Assembly (NCBI GenBank): GCA_021018815.1
Contig: JAITYX010000012.1
Span: 1,674,001 to 1,738,000 of the forward strand
Direction of reading: 5' to 3'
DNA length: 64,000 nucleotides
Source of the DNA: Talinum fruticosum
Taxonomy: Eukaryota; Streptophyta; Magnoliopsida; Caryophyllales; Talinaceae
A model generated the notes under the pieces. The model saw nothing but the letters and a program-made list of their open reading frames with translations, was not told the origin of the DNA and did not search any database. The stretch's first letter is position 1. Every line of letters begins with the position of its first letter. This document shows, piece after piece, positions 12,847-23,415 of the stretch. Made by a program: the position numbers and the translations under genes.

Positions 12847-12858
12847 AGGCTCGATACC
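12847..12858 (-). other. copia-1 primer binding site (tRNA-iMet)
   Basis: On the minus strand this reads TGGTATCGAGCC, two bases after the LTR end CTTCA. The usual site complementary to initiator tRNA-Met begins TGGTATCAGAGC. Here CAG reads CG, one of the window's recurrent CAG/CTG changes. The same site is intact in the gypsy array at 16241, 19781 and 23322. Confidence 0.85.
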
Positions 12859-13508
12859 AATTGAAGGTTTGCTCAAGGAGAGTCCGAGTCACCCTAGAGG
12901 GGGTGAATAGGGTGATAGAAAATTCTTTTCGAAAATACACACTTTTGCGCAAAAAGAGGCAAAGACAGAATCCGAGTCTAATAACGAGTCGAAAAGATTG
13001 GACTCGTAAAGCAATGAATCGAAGAAGCAAGAGCACTAAGGCCGTCCGAGTCTAGAATGAACTCGAAAAAGAACACGGAGATTTTACGTGGAAACCCTCC
13101 CGGGGCAGAAAACCACGGCCCGTGTCAATCCAGACACGAAGTCAAATCCACTATTTTGAGTCCACAAAATACCGTGAACTTGACAGTAACCCGAGTTGCT
13201 CCCTTAGACAACTCTATACAAATTTTCCTAGACTCGAAGTTACCTTATCTCGATCTAGTACTTCCTAGCCGAGATAACCCTTACAGCTTAGGGACAACTA
13301 AGCTGAGTTAACTTTTACAGACTTAGTCAAGGGACCTTACAAAGAATGTAAGAAGAGTTTATAACTAAGTACAAGACCTTACAACTCGTAAAGTAATGAA
13401 TTACAGAGTGGGAGTTGTAAGTTGAAGATTGACAGAAATACAATAACTTTGATCAAGTAAGTGTATAGACAATATGTTCGGCAACCTTCAAATCTTGTGA
13501 AGTGGCTT

Positions 13509-13518
13509 CTATTTATAG
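13509..13518 (-). promoter_or_regulatory. TATA box of the copia-1 5' LTR
   Basis: The minus strand reads CTATAAATAG, a strong TATA box. It is conserved in position in the copia LTR copies at 4228-4237 and 26915-26924. It would drive the copia-1 transcript toward lower coordinates. Confidence 0.7.
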
Positions 13519-13694
13519 ATAACCAAACAGAGTAGCCGTTATCTTCATCTCGCTGACCGAGAGTCTTCGTGACCGTTGGTAGAAGCTTTCGAGTCACTCG
13601 TAAAGTATCCGTTGAAATATGAACGTTGAACAACGGTTTAACTCTCTTGGAAGTCCCAAAACCATCAATTGTGTCTTGAAAAATGAGGTGGAAA

Positions 13695-14486
13695 TGATGT
13701 GTAGTGGCGGAAGCAAAGAAAAAGATGGAAAAACCGCAAGAAGCACAACCGGCCGTAATGCAGCCTGCGTGCGCAATCTTGGCAGATTGGGGAAATGGAG
13801 GGGCAAAGGTTCTTGGATTTAGCTAAAAATTGGTGGGAAGGAAGGTAACAGGTGAAGGTTGATTGTGGTAAAATTTGGGAAATTTTGGAGTTAGGGAAGA
13901 CCTTGATCTGCACGCCTGAAATGAACAACGACTGGACTGGATGTTCAGGCTGACACCTTCTGTTTGGATCAAGGGTGGAGGACGGAGGGTTTCTTGGATG
14001 GAGCTGAAAATTGGAGGAATGGTAGTAGATGGACTGGAAGGATTGTGGTTAAAATTTGGAGTGAAATGGCTGGGTAGATTGTGAGATATGAGGTTCTAGA
14101 ATGCTCTTCATTTAGGCTACTCTTGGTCTTCTTTTAGACACATGATCATAAGCCTTGGTCCCTTGGTCCGCCTTGACTTATTTATGTGCAAGGGAAATAA
14201 AATGTAGCGCTTGAAACATTCCACACGTCTTGACTTGGCCGAATTTAACATAGCTTTAACAAGGAAGATTTTAGGCATGGCTGAATAAGCTCTTCTTTCT
14301 TGAACACTTATTTATGCACATAAGATCATAAGGATGACACTCTCGGCCTTCTAGCCTTCGGAATCAACTTGCACCGGGCTGATGTTTAAAGCATTTTTCA
14401 AGTAATTCTGGTTAACCTTAGGCATGTTTGGCTCTTTGAAGCAAATGTCCTCTAGCTCAAAACATAAGGCTGTCCACTTTCCATCA
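13695..14486 (-). repeat. Solo gypsy LTR (TGATG...CATCA family)
   Basis: A 792-bp LTR with TGATG/CATCA ends and a perfect 5-bp target duplication GGAAA (13690-13694 and 14487-14491). On the minus strand it starts TGATGGAAAGTGGACAG and ends with sequence close to the end of the array LTR (GCTTCCGCCACTACACATCA). It is therefore a diverged, shorter relative of the LTR at 14970. With no internal region it is a solo LTR formed by intra-element recombination. The ORFs across it are not genes. Confidence 0.9.
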
Positions 14487-14969
14487 GGAAACCACCGTTA
14501 GGCTTGGCGTTCCATTTTTCCAGATATGGAAGCGCATGCCTTCGACACAATCTTCCGGGACTAAAGCGAGGAAGGTGAAAAGCCATATCTCGCTAGTGAT
14601 TTGACGTTCGAAGCCGGCTACTTTTGTAGTTTGAAAAGATATCCTCGATTGGATAACCTACAAAAGTAAAACAACTTTGGTTTTCAAAGTATAAAATACT
14701 TTGGTCCAAGGTTAGACACGAGATAATAAAATAATCATGATAATTAACCAACAAATTATCTCGAGTCGGAAAAGAAATGGAATTTTCTGAGTCTAAAATC
14801 CATGATGCTCGGAATTCCATAAGACTTAGTCTTAAGCAAAGAATCAAGTTCTCGTAACGAATATCGGAGAGGGAAAAACTTGATATAGACTAAGTACGAA
14901 AAGAACTACGAATGCCGACTATGCAAACAATAGAGTAAATAACCACAAGTCAGATTCCGAGTGAGAAAC

Positions 14970-16236
14970 CGATGGAAAGTGGGCAGCCTTCTGTTTTGAG
15001 TTGAGTAATATTCATGTTGAGCAGCTTTGTTTGCTTAATGGTCAACCGAAAATGTTTGCTTATTTTATGACCAAGGGGAAAAGCTCAAAGTACAAGCGCA
15101 TGATGCTAGTGGATCCCGGAGGATGATGAGTCCGGATCATTAAGTTCTTATGATTTTGTTTATAAATAAATGAGTACCAATTTAGTTGAGAAGATTAGTG
15201 AAAGTAGTTACCTAAAATCTCCGTGGTCAAGCAAGAAGGTTTGTTCTAGTCAAGGCCGGGAATGTTGCTATGTTATGCTCAAGGTACATAAATAAGTTGA
15301 TGCTAAAACATGGTCGGTCCATGAGGATACTTCAGCCGAATGATGAGCAACAAAAGAAGATGATGACATTCTAGAAGCATCAAGAATCAAAGAGCTTGAA
15401 GACGGGAAAACAAGTCTTAGCCACATGTTCCCAATTTTGGAATACTTGGCTAGAATTCATCCTAGCTTGGCTTGGAGGAAGGGAAAGGAATATTGTTAGT
15501 TAGCATTTTGTTTTTGCATTATTTTCAGCTTGAATTCTGTTATACTTTCAGCTTGCATTCGGCTATGTAAAATGCCATAGCTAGGCATTATATATTCAGC
15601 TCATGTGCTTCATTGTAATACACCCTTGATGAATATATTTGAGTTTAAACTCTTGAGCTGGATTGCTCGCTTTTGAATCCTCAAAGCTGTATCCGTGCTT
15701 GGCATCACGGTGGTGTTCTTTGAGTCTCTTGAGTCCCGGTGGTGTTGCTGTATCCGGACCACTTAAGAGCGCCCCTTGATTCACTCGGTGGTGTTGCTGT
15801 ATCCGAACCCGAGTCAAGGTTCTATCCCTCACTTTGCCGCCTCATATCTCACAATCTACCCAGCCATTTCATTCCAAATTTTAACCACAATCCTTCCTGT
15901 CCATCTACTTCCATTCCTCCAATTTTCAGCTCCATCCAAGAACATCTCCATCCTCCACACCGAAACCAAACAAAGGGTGTCTGTCTGTACAGCCAGCCGG
16001 TTGCATCAACTTCAGGCTATCTGTTCAGGGAGTTCCCCTTATCCAAATTCAACGAAACTTGGTCACGATCTTCATTTACCAGTTACCTACTTCCCCACCA
16101 AATTTCAGCCAAGACCAAGCACTTTTGCCCCACCTTTCACCCGATCTCCCAAGACTGCGCAATCAGGCTGCATTCTGCCCGGTTGTGTACCTTGCGGTTT
16201 TTTATCCATTTTCTTTGCTTCCGCCACTACACATCA
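14970..16236 (+). repeat. Array LTR 1
   Basis: 1267 bp, ending ACATCA four bases before the PBS. It starts CGATGG where the other two copies start TGATGG. It contains a TATA box (15589-15596) and two copies of GGTGGTGTTGCTGTATCCG (15738 and 15787), plus a shorter related GGTGGTGTTCTT at 15709. The open frames in 15739-16272 are repeated in all LTR copies and have no coding logic. Confidence 0.92.
15589..15596 (+). promoter_or_regulatory. TATA box in array LTR (repeated in each unit)
   Basis: TATATATT in an otherwise mixed-composition LTR, about 640 bp before the LTR end; the same sequence lies at 19129 and 22670. It is the likely core promoter of the gag-pro transcript, with the GGTGGTG...GTATCC repeats falling in the transcribed part. 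Confidence 0.6.
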
Positions 16237-16240
16237 TTTT

Positions 16241-16252
16241 TGGTATCAGAGC
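16241..16252 (+). other. Primer binding site, array unit 1
   Basis: TGGTATCAGAGC, complementary to the 3' end of initiator tRNA-Met, four bases after the LTR end CATCA. Identical sites are at 19781-19792 and 23322-23333. Here the CAG is intact, unlike in copia-1. Confidence 0.92.
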
Positions 16253-16335
16253 AAGTTCTGAACCTTGGGTGATTGTGTTCATTCCCACAAAAATCAAAAA
16301 CCAAAAAAAATAGCCAGCCACAAAATTGCCCAGCC

Positions 16336-18113
16336 ATGAGTGCAAGTATGACACTAGAAGAGAGGTTTGAAATGCTCATGAAGGAGAATGAGTACCTCCG
16401 AAAACAGCTTGGGCGTGACATGAAGGCAAAGCGTGACCAGCTAAGGAGTGAGTCACCTCCTATTCACTCTAATCCTAGCCTACATGAAGATGATGAGGAG
16501 AGCAATCCTTTTGCCTCCACCGATAGTGAAAGGCAATCAAAAAGAAGTTCTAGGCGGTCCAAATCACACTACCAAGACTTCAAAGTTGAGATTCCGAATT
16601 TGAAGGAAGATTGCATCCGGATGAGTTCCTTGATTGGTTGAGGACCGTGGAAAGAATTTTTGATTACAAAGAGGTCCCAAACGAGAAGAAGGTGAAGCTT
16701 GTTGCACTCAAGCTTAGAGGCTTTGCTTCCACTTGGTGGGAAAATTTGAAGCACAAACGAGTAAGGGACAAAAAGCCTAAAATCAAAAGTTGGGAGAAAA
16801 TGAGAGCTAAGCTCAAAGCTCGTTTTCTACCACCTACTTATGTCCAAGATAGTTTTCTCCAACTCTATACTCTTCAACAAGGCAATATGAGTGTAGAAGA
16901 ATACACTAGAGAGTTTGAGAAATTGTTAATCAAATGTGATTTGCAAGAAAATGAGGACCAAACAATTGTGAGGTACTTAGGCGGTTTGGATGCTAAGTAT
17001 GCTCAAATTGTGGAGCTACAACATTTTACCACATTTGATGAGGTGTGTCTCTTAGCACACAAGGTGGAACAACAAAAGAAAAACCGGCTTGTCAAGAAAG
17101 AAGTGCCTAAAACTTTTCCTTCTCAAAGAAGCCCACCCTTCTACAAGGGGAGTCCCCAACCTTCACCTCAAACAATTCCAAATCCCACAAAACAGCCCAT
17201 ACCCATCCAACCTCCAAACCCGCCTAAACCAATGCCCAAAACAAATGACCCAAGGAGATGCTTCAAGTGTCACGGTTTTGGACACATTGCTTCGGAGTGT
17301 CCCAACCGAAGGGTGATCACTTTGGTTGAGAACCAAGAGCCTTTCATGGAAGAGAGTGAAACCGAAAAGGAATTGCTCTTGCTTGATGAGATAGAAGAAG
17401 TGGTTGAGAAGGCGGATGAAGGAGAGCTACTTGTGCTAAGGAGGACCTTGAGCGGTTTCAAGGATCCAAGTGAGGAGCAACGTGAAACCATTTTTCACAC
17501 AAGGGGCACGGTCCAAAACAAAGTGTGTTCCATTATCATTGATGGAGGTAGTTGTGCTAATGTGGCTGCCTCTATGATGGTAGACAAGCTTGGACTTCAT
17601 GCTTCGGTCCATCCCCACCCTTACAATGTGCAATGGCTCAACCAAGGTAAAGGACTTCAAGTTAATTCTCGTTGTCTTCTTTCATTTAGTATTGGTAAGC
17701 ACTATCATGATGAGTTGTGGTGTGATGTAATTCCTATGGATGCTTGCCATATATTACTTGGGAGACCTTGGCTATATGACCGAAGGGTGACACATGATGG
17801 TTTCAAAAACACCTACACCTTCACCAAGGATGGAAAGAAAATCACCTTAGCCCCTTTGCCTCCTAGCCAATGTAAACCGAAGCCACAAAACTCTACTTCC
17901 CAAAATGACCTTTTGTTTGTGCTTAAGGAACCTCTCCTCAAAGACAAGCAAAAAGAGTTTGAGCCTTACCACAATCACATCCGTTCATTCCCATACACAG
18001 CCGAGAAGTTGCAAAAAAATTCCAACCTCTCTCCACCATTTTTCATGACAAGTTCAGCTTTGTTCCCCCACATAAAATTCCTTTCCATTCACCACCACAA
18101 AGACATTTCCTAA
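16336..18113 (+). pseudogene. gag: gag-protease polyprotein, array unit 1
   Basis: Ty3/gypsy gag fused to protease. It starts MSASMTLEERFEMLMKENEY (16336), then a Ser/Arg-rich linker, then the retrotransposon gag capsid domain (FLDWLRTVERIFDYKEVP; STWWENL; ARFLPPTYVQDSFLQLYTL; VEEYTREFEKLLIKCDL). A proline-rich linker follows, then the zinc knuckle CFKCHGFGHIASEC (17259-17300) and a retropepsin-like domain with IIDGGSCANV (from about 17533; Asp-Gly-Gly in the active-site triad) and CHILLGRPWLYDRRVTHDG. The frame ends at a stop at 18111. One base is missing near 16595 relative to unit 3, splitting the frame between EIPN and the downstream capsid. Chromovirus-type affinity is likely, not proven. 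No RT follows. Confidence 0.88.
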
Positions 18114-18508
18114 GCCAAAAATCCTTGTCCCAAGAGCCATTTGTTTTACCCGGACAGAATATGATTTGGATCCCAATGGTGATGATTTATGGGTAGTTGA
18201 CCGGGAAGAGCAAACAGAAAATCCATGGGCAGAATTAATACCAAAGGAAGTTGTGTATCTTCCCCAATGTTTGCGGTTTGATGTGCCTAACGAGGACCGA
18301 GGCAGCCCCTACATCATGAGCATACTTGGAGAACATCCGGGCTGGCTGCATGGGCGAGGCCTGTCTCCACAATTAACCGTCTGCCTGGGCATACAAGGAC
18401 ACTCCAATTTTGTTCTCAACATAAGCTCCAACATGATCAGATTTTTTCACACACGGAGCATGCTATGTATGCGAATTTGAGGGCAAATTCTCTCCTACAA
18501 GGGGAGAA
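18114..18508 (+). pseudogene. 3' internal region of array unit 1 with pol-tail-like end
   Basis: After the gag-pro stop comes an open frame (DPNGDDLWVVDREEQTENPW, then ELIPKEVVYLPQCLRF, about 18166-18420). I do not recognise it. It is followed by MYANL and RANSLLQGENDG running into the polypurine tract. The last stretch resembles the usual carboxy end of gypsy pol polyproteins (an LRTN-like sequence, acidic and Gly/Asn-rich). This suggests that an internal deletion joined gag-pro to the last pol residues. A T-run of 6 (7 in unit 2) before the tail breaks the frame here. Confidence 0.55.
18499..18508 (+). other. Polypurine tract, array unit 1
   Basis: AAGGGGAGAA immediately before the LTR start TGATGG; repeated at 22040-22049. 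It sets the LTR 5' boundary. Confidence 0.85.
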
Positions 18509-19776
18509 TGATGGAAAGTGGGCAGCCTTCTGTTTTGAGTTGAGTAATATTCATGTTGAGAAGCTTTGTTTGCTTAATGGTCAACCGAAAATGTTTGCTT
18601 ATTTTATGACCAAGGGGAAAAGCTCAAAGTACAAGCGCATGATGCTAGTGGATCCCGGAGGATGATGAGTCCGGATCATTAAGTTCTTATGATTTTGTTT
18701 ATAAATAAATGAGTACCAATTTAGTTGAGAAGATTAGTGAAAGTAGTTACCTAAAATCTCCGTGGTCAAGCAAGAAGGTTTGTTCTAGTCAAGGCCGGGA
18801 ATGTTGCTATGTTATGCTCAAGGTACATAAATAAGTTGATGCTAAAACATGGTCGGTCCATGAGGATACTTCAGCCGAATGATGAGCAACAAAAGAAGAT
18901 GATGACATTCTAGAAGCATCAAGAATCAAAGAGCTTGAAGAAGGGGAAAACAAGTCTTAGCCACATGTTCCCAATTTTGGAATACTTGGCTAGAATTCAT
19001 CCTAGCTTGGCTTGGAGGAAGGGAAAGGAATATTGTTAGTTAGCATTTTGTTTTTGCATTATTTTCAGCTTGAATTCTGTTATACTTTCAGCTTGCATTC
19101 GGCTATGTAAAATGCCATAGCTAGGCATTATATATTCAGCTCATGTGCTTCATTGTAATACACCCTTGATGAATATATTTGAGTTTAAACTCTTGAGCTG
19201 GATTGCTCGCTTTTGAATCCTCAAAGCTGTATCCGTGCTTGGCATCACGGTGGTGTTCTTTGAGTCTCTTGAGTCCCGGTGGTGTTGCTGTATCCGGACC
19301 ACTTAAGAGCGCCCCTTGATTCACTCGGTGGTGTTGCTGTATCCGAACCCGAGTCAAGGTTCTATCCCTCACTTTGCCGCCTCATATCTCACAATCTACC
19401 CAGCCATTTCATTCCAAATTTTAACCACAATCCTTCCTGTCCATCTACTTCCATTCCTCCAATTTTCAGCTCCATCCAAGAACATCTCCATCCTCCACAC
19501 CGAAACCAAACAAAGGGTGTCTGTCTGTACAGCCAGCCGGTTGCATCAACTTCAGGCTATCTGTTCAGGGAGTTCCCCTTATCCAAATTCAACGAAACTT
19601 GGTCACGATCTTCATTTACCAGTTACCTACTTCCCCACCAAATTTCAGCCAAGACCAAGCACTTTTGCCCCACCTTTCACCCGATCTCCCAAGACTGCGC
19701 AATCAGGCTGCATTCTGCCCGGTTGTGTACCTTGCGGTTTTTTATCCATTTTCTTTGCTTCCGCCACTACACATCA
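18509..19776 (+). repeat. Array LTR 2 (shared)
   Basis: 1268 bp, TGATG...CATCA. It serves as 3' LTR of unit 1 and 5' LTR of unit 2. Against LTR 1 it differs by very few bases, for example GAAGAAGGGG against GAAGACGGG near 18940. The TATA box is at 19129 and the GGTGGTG...GTATCC repeats are at equivalent positions. Confidence 0.93.
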
Positions 19777-19876
19777 TTTTTGGTATCAGAGCAAGTTCTG
19801 AACCTTGGGTGATTGTGTTCATTCCCACAAAAATCAAAAACCAAAAAAAAATAGCCAGCCACAAAATTGCCCAGCC

Positions 19877-21653
19877 ATGAGTGCAAGTATGACACTAGAA
19901 GAGAGGTTTGAAATGCTCATGAAGGAGAATGAGTACCTCCGAAAACAGCTTGGGCGTGACATGAAGGCAAAGCGTGACCAGCTAAGGAGTGAGTCACCTC
20001 CTATTCACTCTAATCCTAGCCTACATGAAGATGATGAGGAGAGCAATCCTTTTGCCTCCACTGATAGTGAAAGGCAATCAAAAAGAAGTTCTAGGCGGTC
20101 CAAATCACACTACCAAGACTTCAAAGTTGAGATTCCGAATTTGAAGGAAGATTGCATCCGGATGAGTTCCTTGATTGGTTGAGGACCGTGGAAAGAATTT
20201 TTGATTACAAAGAGGTCCCAAACGAGAAGAAGGTGAAGCTTGTTGCACTCAAGCTTAGAGGCTTTGCTTCCACTTGGTGGGAAAATTTGAAGCACAAACG
20301 AGTAAGGGACAAAAGCCTAAAATCAAAAGTTGGGAGAAAATGAGAGCTAAGCTCAAAGCTCGTTTTCTACCACCTACTTATGTCCAAGATAGTTTTCTCC
20401 AACTCTATACTCTTCAACAAGGCAATATGAGTGTAGAAGAATACACTAGAGAGTTTGAGAAATTGTTAATCAAATGTGATTTGCAAGAAAATGAGGACCA
20501 AACAATTGTGAGGTACTTAGGCGGTTTGGATGCTAAGTATGCTCAAATTGTGGAGCTACAACATTTTACCACATTTGATGAGGTGTGTCTCTTAGCACAC
20601 AAGGTGGAACAACAAAAGAAAAACCGGCTTGTCAAGAAAGAAGTGCCTAAAACTTTTCCTTCTCAAAGAAGCCCACCCTTCTACAAGGGGAGTCCCCAAC
20701 CTTCACCTCAAACAATTCCAAATCCCACAAAACAGCCCATACCCATCCAACCTCCAAACCCGCCTAAACCAATGCCCAAAACAAATGACCCAAGGAGATG
20801 CTTCAAGTGTCACGGTTTTGGACACATTGCTTCGGAGTGTCCCAACCGAAGGGTGATCACTTTGGTTGAGAACCAAGAGCCTTTCATGGAAGAGAGTGAA
20901 ACCGAAAAGGAATTGCTCTTGCTTGATGAGATAGAAGAAGTGGTTGAGAAGGCGGATGAAGGAGAGCTACTTGTGCTAAGGAGGACCTTGAGCGGTTTCA
21001 AGGATCCAAGTGAGGAGCAACGTGAAACCATTTTTCACACAAGGGGCACGGTCCAAAACAAAGTGTGTTCCATTATCATTGATGGAGGTAGTTGTGCTAA
21101 TGTGGCTGCCTCTATGATGGTAGACAAGCTTGGACTTCATGCTTCGGTCCATCCCCACCCTTACAATGTGCAATGGCTCAACCAAGGTAAAGGACTTCAA
21201 GTTAATTCTCGTTGTCTTCTTTCATTTAGTATTGGTAAGCACTATCATGATGAGTTGTGGTGTGATGTAATTCCTATGGATGCTTGCCATATATTACTTG
21301 GGAGACCTTGGCTATATGACCGAAGGGTGACACATGATGGTTTCAAAAACACCTACACCTTCACCAAGGATGGAAAGAAAATCACCTTAGCCCCTTTGCC
21401 TCCTAGCCAATGTAAACCGAAGCCACAAAACTCTACTTCCCAAAATGACCTTTTGTTTGTGCTTAAGGAACCTCTCCTCAAAGACAAGCAAAAAGAGTTT
21501 GAGCCTTACCACAATCACATCCGTTCATTCCCATACACAGCCGAGAAGTTGCAAAAAAATTCCAACCTCTCTCCACCATTTTTCATGACAAGTTCAGCTT
21601 TGTTCCCCCACATAAAATTCCTTTCCATTCACCACCACAAAGACATTTCCTAA
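19877..21653 (+). pseudogene. gag: gag-protease polyprotein, array unit 2
   Basis: Same domain order as unit 1. It has the same missing base near 20135 (GATTCCGAATTTG) plus a private one-base loss near 20314 (ACAAAAGCC for ACAAAAAGCC), so the capsid domain is split into three frames. Zinc knuckle and protease are intact downstream and end at the same stop. The frameshift shared with unit 1 but absent from unit 3 shows that units 1 and 2 are closest relatives. Both indels lie in short base runs, so sequence error is possible. Confidence 0.88.
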
Positions 21654-21705
21654 GCCAAAAATCCTTGTCCCAAGAGCCATTTGTTTTACCCGGACAGAAT
21701 ATGAT

Positions 21706-22206
21706 TTGGATCCCAATGGTGATGATTTATGGGTAGCTGACCGGGAAGAGCAAACAGAAAATCCATGGGCAGAATTAATACCAAAGGAAGTTGTGTATCT
21801 TCCCCAATGTTTGCGGTTTGATGTGCCTAACGAGGACCGAGGCAGCCCCTACATCATGAGCATACTTGGAGAACATCCGGGCTGGCTGCATGGGCGAGGC
21901 CTGTCTCCACAATTAACCGTCCGCCTGGGCATACAAGGACACTCCAATTTTGTTCTCAACATAAGCTCCAACATGATCAGATTTTTTTCACACACGGAGC
22001 ATGCTATGTATGCGAATTTGAGGGCAAATTCTCTCCTACAAGGGGAGAATGATGGAAAGTGGGCAGCCTTCTGTTTTGAGTTGAGTAATATTCATGTTGA
22101 GAAGCTTTGTTTGCTTAATGGTCAACCGAAAATGTTTGCTTATTTTATGACCAAGGGGAAAAGCTCAAAGTACAAGCGCATGATGCTAGTGGATCCCGGA
22201 GGATGA
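21706..22206 (+). CDS. Unrecognised ORF at the 3' end of array unit 2
   Basis: A 166-residue open frame beginning MDPNGDDLWVADREEQTENP. It passes through ELIPKEVVYLPQCLRFDVPN, SPYIMSILGEHPGWLHGRGL and the pol-tail-like RANSLLQGENDG, crosses the polypurine tract and ends about 157 bp inside LTR 3. I recognise no family in the first 100 residues. Running into the LTR is common for gypsy pol carboxy ends, so the distal part is probably leftover pol frame. The proximal part could be altered pol or captured sequence. In unit 1 the frame is broken by one missing T. Confidence 0.4.
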   Translation: MDPNGDDLWVADREEQTENPWAELIPKEVVYLPQCLRFDVPNEDRGSPYIMSILGEHPGWLHGRGLSPQLTVRLGIQGHSNFVLNISSNMIRFFSHTEHAMYANLRANSLLQGENDGKWAAFCFELSNIHVEKLCLLNGQPKMFAYFMTKGKSSKYKRMMLVDPGG

Positions 22207-23317
22207 TGAGTCCGGATCATTAAGTTCTTATGATTTTGTTTATAAATAAATGAGTACCAATTTAGTTGAGAAGATTAGTGAAAGTAGTTACCTAAAATCT
22301 CCGTGGTCAAGCAAGAAGGTTTGTTCTAGTCAAGGCCGGGAATGTTGCTATGTTATGCTCAAGGTACATAAATAAGTTGATGCTAAAACATGGTCGGTCC
22401 ATGAGGATACTTCAGCCGAATGATGAGCAACAAAAGAAGATGATGACATTCTAGAAGCATCAAGAATCAAAGAGCTTGAAGAAGGGGAAAACAAGTCTTA
22501 GCCACATGTTCCCAATTTTGGAATACTTGGCTAGAATTCATCCTAGCTTGGCTTGGAGGAAGGGAAAGGAATATTGTTAGTTAGCATTTTGTTTTTGCAT
22601 TATTTTCAGCTTGAATTCTGTTATACTTTCAGCTTGCATTCGGCTATGTAAAATGCCATAGCTAGGCATTATATATTCAGCTCATGTGCTTCATTGTAAT
22701 ACACCCTTGATGAATATATTTGAGTTTAAACTCTTGAGGTGGATTGCTCGCTTTTGAATCCTCAAAGCTGTATCCGTGCTTGGCATCACGGTGGTGTTCT
22801 TTGAGTCTCTTGAGTCCCGGTGGTGTTGCTGTATCCGGACCACTTAAGAGCGCCCCTTGATTCACTCGGTGGTGTTGCTGTATCCGAACCCGAGTCAAGG
22901 TTCTATCCCTCACTTTGCCGCCTCATATCTCACAATCTACCCAGCCATTTCATTCCAAATTTTAACCACAATCCTTCCTGTCCATATACTTCCATTCCTC
23001 CAATTTTCAGCTCCATCCAAGAACATCTCCATCCTCCACACCGAAACCAAACAAAGGGTGTCTGTCTGTACAGCCAGCCGGTTGCATCAACTTCAGGCTA
23101 TCTGTTCAGGGAGTTCCCCTTATCCAAATTCAACGAAACTTGGTCACGATCTTCATTTACCAGTTACCTACTTCCCCACCAAATTTCAGCCAAGACCAAG
23201 CACTTTTGCCCCACCTTTCACCCGATCTCCCAAGACTGCGCAATCAGGCTGCATTCTGCCCGGTTGTGTACCTTGCGGTTTTTTATCCATTTTCTTTGCT
23301 TCCGCCACTACACATCA
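22050..23317 (+). repeat. Array LTR 3 (shared)
   Basis: 1268 bp, TGATG...CATCA, nearly identical to LTRs 1 and 2. Private changes include GAGGTGG for GAGCTGG near 22737 and CATATAC for CATCTAC near 22983. The polypurine tract AGGGGAGAA precedes it and the PBS follows at 23322. Confidence 0.93.
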
Positions 23318-23415
23318 TTTTTGGTATCAGAGCAAGTTCTGAACCTTGGGTGATTGTGTTCATTCCCACAAAAATCAAAAACCAAAAAAATAGCCAGCCA
23401 CAAAATTGCCCAGCC

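Larger units (their letters stand above)
3577..14969 (-). mobile_element. copia-1: Sirevirus-like Ty1/copia element
   Basis: A nearly complete minus-strand element: 5' LTR (12861-14969, interrupted and lacking its outer end), PBS, gag, protease-integrase-RT-RNase H, an extra downstream ORF region, polypurine tract and 3' LTR (3577-5155). The domain order PR-INT-RT-RH is that of Ty1/copia. The extra 1.9-kb ORF region after pol and the gag start (MARNNGEFDEGRSS) fit the Sirevirus/Maximus lineage. The left target duplication is ACTCG (3572-3576); the right one is lost because the gypsy array entered the 5' LTR and about 265 bp of LTR sequence beyond it are missing. Many frame breaks lie at CAG/CTG sites and may be sequence error. 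Confidence 0.85.
12861..14969 (-). repeat. copia-1 5' LTR (interrupted, outer end missing)
   Basis: Matches the 3' LTR from TGAAGG at 12861 up to AGTGAGAAAC (equivalent to 4890). A 792-bp solo LTR sits inside it (13695-14486), and the gypsy array begins at 14970. The last 265 bp equivalent to 4891-5155 do not reappear after the array at 24316. The TATA box is at 13509-13518 on the minus strand. Confidence 0.88.

Noticed and set aside
15739..16272. 177- and 161-residue plus-strand ORFs, repeated at 19279 and 22820
   Set aside because: They lie wholly inside the array LTRs, overlap each other in two frames and have no conserved motifs.
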